NCBI RefSeq assembly: GCF_000018865.1
Contig: NC_010175.1
Span: 2,852,001-2,916,000, forward strand
Length of the DNA: 64,000 nucleotides
Direction of reading: 5' to 3'
From: Chloroflexus aurantiacus J-10-fl
GTDB lineage: Bacteria > Chloroflexota > Chloroflexia > Chloroflexales > Chloroflexaceae
The notes under the pieces are model-generated. The model was not told the DNA's origin. It searched no databases and saw only the letters and a list, made by a program, of their open reading frames with translations. The translations under genes were made by a program, and so were the position numbers. The first letter of the stretch is position 1; each line of letters opens with the position of its first letter. This document shows, piece after piece, positions 53,535-62,815 of this stretch.

Positions 53535-54770
53535 ATGCATATCCTCTATCTCCATCAATACTTCACAACCCGCACCGGGGTAGGCGGTACACGTTCCTAT
53601 GAGTTTGCGCGTTTCTTCATTCAGCAAGGCCATCGGGTGACCATGGTTACTGCTGCCAACCGCCAGGAGCCATGGTCTGGCGGGTTGTGGCGACGGCGCG
53701 TGGTTGATGGGATCAACGTGGTTGAGGTACGGGCCGGTTATGCCGACTATAGCCGGGGCACGGCAATTAGCTACGGCCAACGCATTATCGCCTTTCTGCT
53801 CTTTGCTCTGGCCAGCCTGATCGCAGTGGTACGGGTGGAACGGCCTGATGTGGTGTTTGCTACCAGCACTCCCTTGACGATTGGGATTCCCGGTATGCTG
53901 GCCAGCCGCTGGCATCGCGTGCCACTGGTCTTTGAAGTACGCGATCTATGGCCAGAGGCACCAATCCAGATGGGTGTACTTCGGCATCCCCTCCTCATTC
54001 TGGCTGCACGCTGGCTTGAACGAGCCATTTATCGGCGGTCACAACATATCATCGCCCTCTCACCTGGTATGCGGCAAGGGGTGATCGATGCTGGGGTAGC
54101 TCCGGAAAAGATTAGTGTTATTCCGAACGCTGCCGATCTTGATCTCTTTCATCCCCAGCGTGGTGGCCGCCACTGGCGGCAGCAGCTTGGCAATCCACCG
54201 TTCCTGGTGCTCTACTTCGGCACGATGGGTGAAGCTAACGACTTAAGCCAGGTGATAGAAGCGGCACGGGTTTTGCAACACCAGGGACGTAACGATATTC
54301 TGATCGTACTGGCCGGTCAGGGACGTCAGCGCTCGTGGTTGGAAGAACAGAGTCGCCATTACGGTCTGCGTAATGTGCGCTTCCTTGATCCACTCTCCAA
54401 AGCGGAGGTAGCTGATCTGGTAGCGGCGGCTGATGTCTGTCTGACTATCTTCAAAGCTATTTCGGTACTGGCAACCTGTTCACCCAACAAACTGTTCGAC
54501 TCACTGGCAGCAGGGAAACCGGTCATTGTCAATACACCGGGGTGGCTGCAACACCTCGTCACCGAACATCAATGCGGTCGCTATGCACGTGCCGGTGATC
54601 CCGCCGATCTGGCGGCGCAGATAGTGTATATGTGCGACCATCCAGAGTTTACCCGCCAGGCCGGGCGGAATGCCCGTCTGCTGGCCGAACAGCGCTTTGA
54701 TCGTCGCCGGTTGGCGTCCGAGGTGTTGGCCGTGTTAGGGGCAGCAGTCTATCAAGAGCTACGCGTTTAG
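53535..54770 (+). CDS. Family 4 glycosyltransferase (WbuB-like)
   Basis: 411 residues from ATG 53535 (4 bp after the previous stop); longer readings overlap that gene. GT-B fold beginning MHILYLHQYFTTRTGVGGTR, with the WbuB-group pattern EVRDLWPEAPIQMGVL (about 134-149). The C-domain has VIPNAADLDLF, LYFGTMGEANDL and the donor loop SPNKLFDSLAAGKPVIVNT. WbuB-type enzymes transfer amino-deoxy sugars such as FucNAc, but the donor here is open. It is the last gene of the locus. Its end overlaps the convergent kinase gene by 12 bp, so transcripts meet head-on. Confidence 0.88.
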   Translation: MHILYLHQYFTTRTGVGGTRSYEFARFFIQQGHRVTMVTAANRQEPWSGGLWRRRVVDGINVVEVRAGYADYSRGTAISYGQRIIAFLLFALASLIAVVRVERPDVVFATSTPLTIGIPGMLASRWHRVPLVFEVRDLWPEAPIQMGVLRHPLLILAARWLERAIYRRSQHIIALSPGMRQGVIDAGVAPEKISVIPNAADLDLFHPQRGGRHWRQQLGNPPFLVLYFGTMGEANDLSQVIEAARVLQHQGRNDILIVLAGQGRQRSWLEEQSRHYGLRNVRFLDPLSKAEVADLVAAADVCLTIFKAISVLATCSPNKLFDSLAAGKPVIVNTPGWLQHLVTEHQCGRYARAGDPADLAAQIVYMCDHPEFTRQAGRNARLLAEQRFDRRRLASEVLAVLGAAVYQELRV

Positions 54771-57700
54771 CGCCTGTTGCACGGCAACTTCGAGGGTGCT
54801 GGCGCGAAATGGCTTCTCAATTACTGCCAGATTGCTCATGTCGGTGCCTTGCAATGCTGCAAAACCACTCATGTACAGTACTTTGAGGGATGGGCTAATC
54901 TGTTGGGCTGCTGCGGCCAGCATAAGCCCATCCATTTCAGGCATGACCACATCGGTCAGAAGCAAATCAATCGCTTCATCCTGCAGAATTGTCAGTGCTG
55001 CTTTGCTGGCAGTGGCTGTAAAGACGGTGTAGCCCAGATTGTGGAGCGTAGTTGCAGTGATCTGAAGTAGATCAGCGTCGTCGTCAACCACCAGAATCCG
55101 CGCCTCACGCCGTGCTGCGAGCGGCACGGGCGACACAACTTCCGGCACGATACCTTGCGTACACGGCAGATATAACCGGATCGTTGTGCCCAGGCCAGAG
55201 GTCGAATAAATCTGTGCCGTCCCCCCTGATTGACGGGCGAAGCCGTAGACCATTGCCAGGCCAAGCCCGGTGCCGCGTCCGCGCTCTTTGGTCGTAAAGA
55301 AGGGTTCAAACGCCCGTTCGGCAACTTCCGGGGTCATACCCATTCCGGTATCGGTGACATCGATAGCGATGTAGCAACCGGGCGCCAGAATCGCCAGCAA
55401 CATGGTGTCTTCTGACGTCACATGTTGCTCTCTGATTTTGATAGTCAACGAGCCACCTTGCGGCATTGCATCGCGGCTGTTGATGACGAGGTTGAGGATC
55501 GCGGCTTCGAGGCCGGCCCGGTCGGCACGAGCCGGGCTGGTGGCTTGCTCGATCAACTGAACCTTGATCGCCGATCCCACGGTGACTTGAATCAACGGCA
55601 AAAACTCGCGGATGACCTGCAATACATCAATGCTGGTGGGGGCAAGCGGCTGGCGACGGGCAACTGCCAGCAGACTTTTGGTTAATTCGGCCCCACGCAG
55701 CGCTGCTTGCAGCGCAGAGTCAATGGCCTGGCGGGTTGCTTCATCCCCTTGCCAGTCGCTCAGCGACAGATCAAGATTACCGATGATGATGCCGAGCAGA
55801 TTATTAAAATCGTGGGCCAGGCCACCGGTCAGCAGGCCGAGAGCTTCCAGTTTCTGGGTCTCGCGGATTCGTTCATCAAGCTGTCTGCGTTCGGTAACGT
55901 CACTCAATGCCCCAACCATGCGAGTGACCGTTCCCTCATTGTCGCGCAATGCCTCGCCGCGTGCCAGTACCCAGCGATACTTGCCGTCACGGTAACGCAT
56001 ACGAAATTCCATGTGGAACGGTTCGTATCCGGCAAAGTGGCGGTCGAGGGCTTTGGTCACCTCTGGCCAGTCATCGGGATGAATGCGCTCGAAAAAGGTC
56101 GTAATCGCGTTCGGTAATTCATCTTCGCCGAAGCCAAAGAGCGCTTTCCACTGCGGCGAGAGGTAGGTAACGCCGTTAATGATGTCCCAGTCCCATACCC
56201 CATCCTGTACGGCCCGTTCGGCCAGGGTATAGCGTTCTTCACTGAGCCGAAGGCGTTCGGCGATCATGTGCTGCTCGATCACCGGCCCGGCCAGATGCCC
56301 GACGAATTGGAGGAGAATCTGATCATCGCGCTGTGGCAGTGTGTTGCGGGCCGACCAGACGGTAAATGCGCCGATGATGGTTCCACCTGCCCCGGAAATC
56401 GGTTCCGCCCAAAGGGTTGTGAAACCGTGGTGTTGAGCAGAGGCAGCGTAATATGTCCATTGCGGGTCGAGCCGCAAATCTGGTATCCAGAGCCGTTGCC
56501 TGGCAAGAATTGCTTGCCAGCGCGATTGTGATGGTTGTCGCAGCCCCTCTTCAAGCAGATCGTTCAACCCTGATGGCAGGTTTGAGGCAATGACGTGCGT
56601 TTGTCGACGACTCGTCGTATCAAAGAGGACGAGGGCACAGCGCGTATCGGGCTGCTCCTCCTCAAAAGCCTTTAGCAGAATGTTCATAAGGTTCTCCAAA
56701 CTTTCACCTCCTAGCAGGCTGGTGAAGAGCTGAACCCGTAAACGTTCCTGAAATTCCAATCGCTTCAGGGCACTGATGTCGGTATGTGTACCGAGCATGC
56801 GTAATGGATGACCCTGAGCATCACGTTCGACAATAGCGCCAACCGAGAGAATCCATTTCCAACCGCCCTGTTGCATCCGCGAGCGAAATTCCACCCGATA
56901 CTCAGGGATGCGTCCGGCAAGATAGTCGAGATACGTCTGGTACACCATCGCCGCGTCGGCAGGGTGCAGCCGTTCGCGCCAACGCTGGTTTGTTTCGGTG
57001 AATGTGGCTGGATCGTACCCCAACATCGTGGCATATTCGTCGCTGACAATAGTTAACCCACTGCGCACATCAATATCGTACAGCCCCTGATTGGCAGCGC
57101 GTAAAGCCAGTTCCAGCCGATAGGCGTTCACCCGTAGCGTTTGCAGACTCTGGTATTCGTCGGTAACATCGGTAAAAAAGATAAAGATCAGTCGCTGACC
57201 ATTGCCATATACACCTCCTGGGGCAATGTTGCAGTAAAAGATGGAACCGTCGCGTCGCTGACAGATCACGTTCAGAATGGGAGACTCATCGCCTGCGACC
57301 ATCCGGTGAAATGTATCAATGGCAGTTGCCCGTTCTTCATCCGGGTGCATCTCTTCCAGGCGTAGCGAGCGCATTTCTGCCGCCGAATACCCAAAGAGCT
57401 GATTCATAGCCGGATTTGTCCAGCGAATAAGCCGGTTGCTCGTTTCTACTTCGATCACACCATGCGGTGCGTGCTCGATAATCATGCGCAGCCGGCGGGT
57501 TTCCCGGTCAAGGGCTTGTTGTTGTCGTATCTCTCGTTGCACGATGAATGGCAGGCGCTGAAGACGGTTTTCAAATAACACGTCAACAATAGCCGGTTGA
57601 TTGGCAAAATGGGCGAATAGCAGATCATCATCTACGCAGAGGATGATGATCGCAAGGCCAACCGGCATATTGACGTAATCTTCTGCGCGACACAAAACGA

Positions 57701-57854
57701 TGGCTGAATGATGTTGGTTGATTACATCAAGCAGCTCCGGCAGTGTTGTCGCGAACGAGTAACTGATAAAGGGAAAGGGTGCAAGAGTTTGGGCAATCGG
57801 CTCACGCAGATCGTCAATTGCGAAGAGGATGAGGTGGGTGCGAGCGTCAGCCAT
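54759..57854 (-). CDS. Hybrid sensor histidine kinase (receiver-like, PAS x2, GAF, PAS, HisKA, HATPase, receiver)
   Basis: 1031 residues, cytosolic. Residues 1-110 look like a degenerate receiver. Two PAS/PAC units follow (about 120-245, 250-375), then GAF (about 385-530) and a third PAS (about 540-660). HisKA of the NtrB/hybrid type has its His near 680 (GLAHDFNNLLGII). HATPase has NLVINSRDAMPQGG and GRGTGLGLAMVYG. A C-terminal receiver has phospho-Asp near 966 (LLLTDVVMPEMDGL) and the Lys in VIEKPF. Phosphate would pass internally from His to the receiver, with the next partner unknown. It converges on the polysaccharide locus. Confidence 0.9.
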   Translation of the reverse strand: MADARTHLILFAIDDLREPIAQTLAPFPFISYSFATTLPELLDVINQHHSAIVLCRAEDYVNMPVGLAIIILCVDDDLLFAHFANQPAIVDVLFENRLQRLPFIVQREIRQQQALDRETRRLRMIIEHAPHGVIEVETSNRLIRWTNPAMNQLFGYSAAEMRSLRLEEMHPDEERATAIDTFHRMVAGDESPILNVICQRRDGSIFYCNIAPGGVYGNGQRLIFIFFTDVTDEYQSLQTLRVNAYRLELALRAANQGLYDIDVRSGLTIVSDEYATMLGYDPATFTETNQRWRERLHPADAAMVYQTYLDYLAGRIPEYRVEFRSRMQQGGWKWILSVGAIVERDAQGHPLRMLGTHTDISALKRLEFQERLRVQLFTSLLGGESLENLMNILLKAFEEEQPDTRCALVLFDTTSRRQTHVIASNLPSGLNDLLEEGLRQPSQSRWQAILARQRLWIPDLRLDPQWTYYAASAQHHGFTTLWAEPISGAGGTIIGAFTVWSARNTLPQRDDQILLQFVGHLAGPVIEQHMIAERLRLSEERYTLAERAVQDGVWDWDIINGVTYLSPQWKALFGFGEDELPNAITTFFERIHPDDWPEVTKALDRHFAGYEPFHMEFRMRYRDGKYRWVLARGEALRDNEGTVTRMVGALSDVTERRQLDERIRETQKLEALGLLTGGLAHDFNNLLGIIIGNLDLSLSDWQGDEATRQAIDSALQAALRGAELTKSLLAVARRQPLAPTSIDVLQVIREFLPLIQVTVGSAIKVQLIEQATSPARADRAGLEAAILNLVINSRDAMPQGGSLTIKIREQHVTSEDTMLLAILAPGCYIAIDVTDTGMGMTPEVAERAFEPFFTTKERGRGTGLGLAMVYGFARQSGGTAQIYSTSGLGTTIRLYLPCTQGIVPEVVSPVPLAARREARILVVDDDADLLQITATTLHNLGYTVFTATASKAALTILQDEAIDLLLTDVVMPEMDGLMLAAAAQQISPSLKVLYMSGFAALQGTDMSNLAVIEKPFRASTLEVAVQQALNA

Positions 57855-57917
57855 AACGGTATCCTTAATATGTAACCGAGGCGACGGATCGCACCGGGTA
57901 TCTACTATTATATCACT

Positions 57918-58913
57918 TCAGTCATCGTGATTGCTTCCACCCGTGGGGGGATTGTCTGTCCAGGGATCGCCCCAACCACTGTCACGGGCATGGCGCCAGA
58001 GAGTTTTTTGACTGCGGGTGATGGTCATCGCTTGCAGTCCCCGCTCTGTACAAACCTGGAGTTCAATCCGTCCGCTGTGAATGATCGGATGACGGATGAT
58101 TCGCCCGCCAACCGGCTTGCCCTCATGGCGAGATGCGATCAGGTACGCAAATTTCTCATCTTCAAACGGTGCTTCGGCGGCTTTTAACCGGCGCAGAAAC
58201 GCCGGGCGGGCAATGCGTTGCGCAAAATGGCACCAGTCGTTTCCCTCAGCCAATGGACAGGCTGCGGTATGCGGACATGGCGCCAGCAGGTGAGCATTCC
58301 GTTTGATCAGCTCACTGCGTGCGTGCAAGATGGTCGTGTGGCCGGTCGGTGTTCCCGGTTCAACCAATACCAATGCGCCACCAGCAGCTTTCCATAGTCG
58401 GCTCAGCACAAGGGTACGGGCTGTTGGTTCGATTTCGCCATAGACATATCCGGCGACCACCAGATCACTTTCAGCCAGGCGATCCAGGGTCAGCACATCC
58501 TGCTGTTGCCATACGATAGCGGGGAGATCGGCATTGGCTGTTAGTTGTTTACCAATCCGGGCCATCGCCGGTTGCCGTTCGATTGCTACCACCTGTTGCA
58601 GTGAAGGCCATTGTTCGGTCGCGGCCCAGATCGCAGCACCGCTGCCGGCACCAATGTCAAGCATCCGTTTGGGTGTAAAATCGGGCTGTGCTTCAGCTAA
58701 TCGGCGGAAAACAGCACGCAGGGCAGCATAGGTGGCTGGCATGCGCCAGGCCGCGTAGGCGACTGCCTCAATCGTTGTGGCAATGACCGGCGCATCGGTG
58801 CCCGTCTCGCGGTACCGGGCCGATAGTTGTAGCGCAGTCCGTTCAAGTGCCGAAGCCGGCTGCGCGGCGATCATTCGCTCTAGTGCATTCTGCAGAGTTG
58901 TCGGTAGTTGCAT
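57918..58913 (-). CDS. Rsm22/METTL17-family small-subunit methyltransferase-like protein
   Basis: 331 residues. The Rossmann SAM-binding motif MLDIGAGSGAAIWA (about 84-97) is clear, with VVAIERQPAM next. The C-terminal half has cysteines at 213, 219, 228 and 288 (CPHTAAC, a third in DWCHF, a fourth in LQVCTE). The spacing of about 6, 9 and 60 is close to that of the 4Fe-4S site reported for METTL17. Also present is the family signature RPAFLRRLKAAEAPFEDEKF (about 236-255). Members associate with the ribosomal small subunit during assembly. No operon partner; the start follows a repeat-rich gap. Confidence 0.86.
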   Translation of the reverse strand: MQLPTTLQNALERMIAAQPASALERTALQLSARYRETGTDAPVIATTIEAVAYAAWRMPATYAALRAVFRRLAEAQPDFTPKRMLDIGAGSGAAIWAATEQWPSLQQVVAIERQPAMARIGKQLTANADLPAIVWQQQDVLTLDRLAESDLVVAGYVYGEIEPTARTLVLSRLWKAAGGALVLVEPGTPTGHTTILHARSELIKRNAHLLAPCPHTAACPLAEGNDWCHFAQRIARPAFLRRLKAAEAPFEDEKFAYLIASRHEGKPVGGRIIRHPIIHSGRIELQVCTERGLQAMTITRSQKTLWRHARDSGWGDPWTDNPPTGGSNHDD

Positions 58914-59211
58914 AATCTTCCAATGTTATCGGTCAAGCCAACCCTTCCAGAAGCGAAATATTTGTCACCAGGCCTGGATTCAACTCGTCTCACCTCTATC
59001 CCAAACCGATGACAAAGGTGCAGTATATGTAACCCTGCGCAACGGGCGGCAGTGATACGTCCGCACACTCTGCACAGCACGTGCTGCATTATACCAACGA
59101 TGAAAGGTAGTCATTGACAAGCGATCCGTTCATCCGCGACCAGAGGCCGGAGCGCAGATGGCAGTGCGATGGACTGAGGCTGGTTGGCGGGTAGAACTTT
59201 GCGCATACTCT

Positions 59212-59541
59212 GGAACTTATTTCATACAAGCTGTGCGGTTGTGCTCAGACTGTCACCCAGGCGCATGAACGATTGCCAATCGCAACGACAGTCTGTCCCG
59301 CTCCCAGGCCGCCGCTATGAGAGCGAGGCGGGCTGCTGACCATCGCCAGCGCCATCACGCACTGTCTGGATAGATTGCCTTACCTGCTCGTCATGCGCGT
59401 GTCGCAACGTTTGGAGTGCGGCAGCCATGCTGCCGCAGCAGCCGTGCTTACGACTCGGCACGTGTCACGCCGGTGACCCTGCTGGTCACGAGGATGCTGT
59501 ATGCTCGTCACGATACATAGAGAATGAATGAGATAACTTCC
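59212..59541 (-). repeat. MITE-like repeat, copy D (330 bp, inverted)
   Basis: It is bounded by GGAACTTATTTCA (59212-59224) and TGAGATAACTTCC (59529-59541). Read on the minus strand it aligns with copies B and C over most of its length, including the CAGCATGGCTGCCGCACTCC block and the GCCTGGGTGACAG-like right part. No coding capacity. Confidence 0.7.
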
Positions 59542-59730
59542 AGGAGACGTTTTTATTAACTCAAGTTGCTACCTATGCTGTGAGCAGGTTATGGAGGCTG
59601 ACTGTCAGGATGAACAGCACGACGTTACCCACAACACTGTATAGCGTAACTGAATGAACAACGTGGGTAGCAGCCTGTTCCCGTAGACGTGCAACATCAC
59701 GCCTCACGGTAGCAACCCAGGTTATACCCA

Positions 59731-59763
59731 TCCTCTGTGTCCTCTGTGTCTCTGTGGTGATAA
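59731..59763. repeat. Half copy of CTCTGTG-type palindromic repeat
   Basis: CCTCTGTGTCCTCTGTGTCTCTGTGGTGATA is one arm of the palindrome found complete at 11251-11414. Its left flank (59683-59730) matches, inverted, the flank of the half copy at 1938-2012. Confidence 0.65.
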
Positions 59764-59842
59764 AGGTAGCAACTTGGATTAGAACACGTAAACGTATACA
59801 GGAAACAGGTTTTAGAGATGCCCTACATACCCTCACCCTCGA

Positions 59843-59876
59843 TGGGCCTTCCTGATGAGTGGGCCTTCCTGATGAG
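59843..59876. repeat. 17-bp perfect tandem duplication
   Basis: TGGGCCTTCCTGATGAG occurs twice without a gap. It lies in non-coding sequence about 200 bp before glcD. Two copies only; slippage is the simplest origin. Confidence 0.8.
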
Positions 59877-59990
59877 GTAGAAGTTGCGTTGATCAAAAAA
59901 TGCTCCTGACCTGAAGGGCATGTCAGCAGGAAAGAATCAGGCTGGACTTCCCACGAACTATTGGCGATCTCTGGTGTCAGACCGCATTTA

Positions 59991-59999
59991 TGGTATACT
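59991..59999 (+). promoter_or_regulatory. Candidate extended -10 promoter of the glycolate oxidase genes
   Basis: TGGTATACT is an extended -10 (TGn then TATACT) 82 bp before the glcD ATG. There is no good -35 at normal spacing, as extended -10 promoters often allow. Confidence 0.4.
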
Positions 60000-60051
60000 A
60001 CATACATAACCAGTCACTTCTGAAAGTATTTCCTATTAAAACCCCACAGGG

Positions 60052-60079
60052 TGCGGCCCGGCTGGCCGCAGGAGTGCGG
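60052..60079 (+). promoter_or_regulatory. Alternative hairpins around the glcD ribosome-binding site
   Basis: TGCGGC (60052-60057) can pair with GCCGCA (60065-60070). The same CCGCA can instead pair with TGCGG (60075-60079), which would put the ribosome site bases GGAG into a 4-nt loop directly before ATG 60081. The two folds exclude each other. Function is a guess. Confidence 0.3.
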
Positions 60080-60080
60080 A

Positions 60081-61529
60081 ATGAACCGTGCTGAACTAAT
60101 CGCAGAGCTTGAGCGTATCCTCGGCCCACGCGGTGTTGTGGCTAACCCTGATGCGTTGCTTACCTACGACGCCGATGGCTGTGTGATGGATACGCACGAG
60201 CCGCACGTAGTGACCTTGCCAACCAGTGCCGAGCAGGTGGCGGCGATTGTCCGGCTGGCTGCGCGTGCTGGTATGCCGATTGTTCCCCGTGGCGCCGGTA
60301 CCGGTCTGGCCGGTGGTGCTACACCAATGCAGGGTGGCATCGTTATCTCCACCGCTCGCATGGACAAGATTTTGCAGGTTGATACTGCCAATGGGCGCGT
60401 GCTCTGCCAGCCCGGTGTGATTAACTGGGAGCTGTCACAGTATCTGAAGCCGTTTGGCTATCAATTTGCTCCCGATCCCTCTTCTCAGAAAGCCTGTACG
60501 ATTGGTGGGAATATTGCCAATAATTCGGGCGGCCCACACTGCCTGAAATACGGGATTACCGCTAGCCACGTGCTGGCCGTGCAGGTTGTGTTGCCCGATG
60601 GTTCGATTGTCTGGACGGGTGATGGCAGTGCGCATACCCCCGGTTACGATCTGACCGGTGTGATCACCGGTTCGGAAGGTACTATCGGTTTTGTCACTGC
60701 TGCCTGGTTGAGGCTCACCCGCCTGCCCGAAGCGGTGCGGGTTGTGCTCGCTCTGTTCCCTGACATTGCCGGTGCCTCGAATACCGTTTCGCAGGTGATT
60801 GCCAGTGGTTTATTACCGGCAGCGCTTGAAATCATGGATCGCCTGGCGATTAAAGCAGTGAATGATATGTACCGGCTGGGTCTGCCCGAAGCAGCCGGTG
60901 CTGCTCTGCTGATTGAGGTGGATGGTGTCGAAGACGGCCTTGATGAGCTGTTGAACGATGTGACAGCGATTTGCTGGCGCAACGGGGCCATCGATGTACG
61001 CCCGGCCCGTACTCTGGCTGAGCAGAATCAGGTTTGGGCTGCGCGCAAAAATGCCTTTGGCGCGATGGGACGCCTCGCCCCAACCTACTATTTGGTTGAT
61101 ACGGTTGTGCCGCGCACGAAGTTGCCCCAAACCATGGACGAAGTGGGTCGCATTTCGCGTGAATTCCGGCTGCCGATTGCCAATGTCTTCCATGCCGGCG
61201 ATGGCAATCTCCATCCCATTATTCTCTTTGATCGCCGTGACCGCTCACAGAATCAGCGTGCGCTAGAGGCAGCGACCAGTGTGATGCAGGTGAGTATTGA
61301 TTTTGGCGGGGTGATCAGCGGCGAGCATGGGATTGGGGTCGAAAAGCAGGATTATATGACGCTGCTCTTCTCGACCGATGATCTGGCTGCGATGGCCGGT
61401 CTGCATCAGAGTTTCGATCCGCACGATTTGTTTAATCCCGGCAAGGTGTTTCCCAAAGGCCGTGGTTGTGGTGAACTGGCAGCGTTGCGACGTTCGGGTG
61501 TGGCCTGGAGTGCTTTGAAATCGAGTTAA
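60081..61529 (+). CDS. glcD: Glycolate oxidase FAD-binding subunit GlcD
   Basis: 482 residues from ATG 60081, with AGGAG 6 bp upstream. The vanillyl-alcohol-oxidase-type FAD domain (about 30-215) has VPRGAGTGLAGGATP, FAPDPSSQKACTIGGNIANN and SGGPHCLKYG. The C-terminal cap domain has VFHAGDGNLHP (about 371) and the GVISGEHGIGVEKQ histidine motif (about 415). The enzyme oxidises glycolate or D-lactate to the 2-oxo acid and passes electrons via GlcF to the chain. glcE follows 5 bp later and a second glcD-like gene after it; the GlcF iron-sulfur subunit would lie beyond the window. In Chloroflexus it would handle glycolate from photorespiration or neighbouring cyanobacteria. Confidence 0.93.
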   Translation: MNRAELIAELERILGPRGVVANPDALLTYDADGCVMDTHEPHVVTLPTSAEQVAAIVRLAARAGMPIVPRGAGTGLAGGATPMQGGIVISTARMDKILQVDTANGRVLCQPGVINWELSQYLKPFGYQFAPDPSSQKACTIGGNIANNSGGPHCLKYGITASHVLAVQVVLPDGSIVWTGDGSAHTPGYDLTGVITGSEGTIGFVTAAWLRLTRLPEAVRVVLALFPDIAGASNTVSQVIASGLLPAALEIMDRLAIKAVNDMYRLGLPEAAGAALLIEVDGVEDGLDELLNDVTAICWRNGAIDVRPARTLAEQNQVWAARKNAFGAMGRLAPTYYLVDTVVPRTKLPQTMDEVGRISREFRLPIANVFHAGDGNLHPIILFDRRDRSQNQRALEAATSVMQVSIDFGGVISGEHGIGVEKQDYMTLLFSTDDLAAMAGLHQSFDPHDLFNPGKVFPKGRGCGELAALRRSGVAWSALKSS

Positions 61530-61534
61530 CGCAG

Positions 61535-62815
61535 ATGAATGACGGATCATTGCTTGCTGATCTGACAGCGCTGGTTGGTGAACAATACGTAGTTGATCAT
61601 CCCACTGGGTACGCAATCTACGGTCAATCGCCATTACTAACGGTTGCCCCCGGCTCGCTTGAGGAATTAGCCCAGACAGTCGCTCGCCTGGCAGCGGAGC
61701 GGGTGGCAATTGTGCCGTGGGGTGGTGGTACGCAGCAGATGTGGGGCCGTCCGCCTGCCCGTCCTTTTGCGGTTGTAATCACCAATCGTTTGAGCCGTAT
61801 TCTGGACTACACGCCCGACGATCTGACCATTTCGGTCGAAGCCGGGATGACGCTGGGTGCGCTCAGCACTGCGCTGGCAGCCAATGGTCAGATGTTGCCT
61901 ATCGATGCGCCACTGCCTGAACGAGCGACGATTGGTGGGTTGCTGGCTACAGCAATGGATGGCCCACGTCGGCTGGGGTACGGTTCGGCGCGCGATCTGT
62001 TGATCGGGATTCGGGTTGTTGAGGCGACCGGCCGTATCTCGAAAGCCGGCGGGATGGTGGTCAAGAATGTCAGTGGCTTCGATATGATGAAGCTCTACCT
62101 CGGCAGCTTTGGGACGCTGGCAATTATCGCTTCCGCGAACTTCAAGCTGATCCCCCAACCGCGAGCGTCTGCCAGTATTCTATGCCGTGCCACAAGCCCC
62201 GAACCATTGTGGAAAGTGGTCAATGCCATCGCTGCCAGTCAACTGACGCCGGTGGCGGTTGAATATCTTGAGGGAGTTGAACTGACCGGTGCGACGTTCG
62301 CGCTGGCCGTGCGCAGCGAGGGTTTACCGGCAGCAGTTGAACGCCACCTGCGCGATGTAACCTCGTTCGCAACCCAGGCTGGGGTTCGGGCTGAAGTGCT
62401 ACGCGATGAGGCGCATAGCAGTCTCTGGACGGCGATCAACGATCTGCCGCAGACGGCAACGGTTGCGGCAGATGAGCTGGTTGTCCGCGTTACCTGTTTA
62501 CCCGCTACGATGCCGGGGGTTCTGGCTACGGTGCGCATGGCGGCACAGCGCCTGAATGTGCCGCTACAGGGATCAGTCAGGGCTTTGAATGGGGTTGCCT
62601 ATCTACGGGTACGCGGTGCTGTCGATCAGTTGCGCGAGTGGCATGCTGCCATCCTTCAAGCTGCCCCGCAGACAACAATCATGGCAGCGCCGGCAGCCCT
62701 CGTGGTTGAGGCGCCGGTGTTCGGCGCACAGCTCCCGAATCTTGATCTGATGCAGCGGATCAAGCAGGAATTCGATCCCGAACATCTCTTGAATCCCGGT
62801 CGTTTTGTGGTCTGA
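61535..62815 (+). CDS. glcE: Glycolate oxidase FAD-binding subunit GlcE
   Basis: 426 residues. The FAD-binding domain has VPWGGGTQQMWGRPP (about 65-79), LPIDAPLPERATIGGLLATA and GMVVKNVSGFDMMKLYLGSFGTLAII (read in two parts around 170-195). The C-terminal half is shorter and less conserved than in GlcD, and ends in the family's RIKQEFDPEHLLNPGRF. GlcE is the second flavin-type subunit of GlcDEF. ATG 61535 is 5 bp after the glcD stop, and the next gene starts on its stop codon, so all are one operon. Confidence 0.92.
   Translation: MNDGSLLADLTALVGEQYVVDHPTGYAIYGQSPLLTVAPGSLEELAQTVARLAAERVAIVPWGGGTQQMWGRPPARPFAVVITNRLSRILDYTPDDLTISVEAGMTLGALSTALAANGQMLPIDAPLPERATIGGLLATAMDGPRRLGYGSARDLLIGIRVVEATGRISKAGGMVVKNVSGFDMMKLYLGSFGTLAIIASANFKLIPQPRASASILCRATSPEPLWKVVNAIAASQLTPVAVEYLEGVELTGATFALAVRSEGLPAAVERHLRDVTSFATQAGVRAEVLRDEAHSSLWTAINDLPQTATVAADELVVRVTCLPATMPGVLATVRMAAQRLNVPLQGSVRALNGVAYLRVRGAVDQLREWHAAILQAAPQTTIMAAPAALVVEAPVFGAQLPNLDLMQRIKQEFDPEHLLNPGRFVV

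Larger units (their letters stand above)
58914..60080. other. Repeat-rich intergenic region, no supportable gene
   Basis: This 1.17-kb gap holds the MITE-like copy D (59212-59541), one arm of the palindromic repeat (59731-59763) and a 17-bp tandem duplication (59843-59876). It ends with a candidate promoter and leader of glcD. Short open frames exist, but they cross the repeats, have no ribosome sites and no recognisable domains. Confidence 0.7.

Noticed and set aside
59573..60007. 144-codon minus-strand frame before glcD
   Set aside because: It runs through the palindromic repeat (FITTETQRTQRM) and a tandem duplication, with no domain; likely chance.
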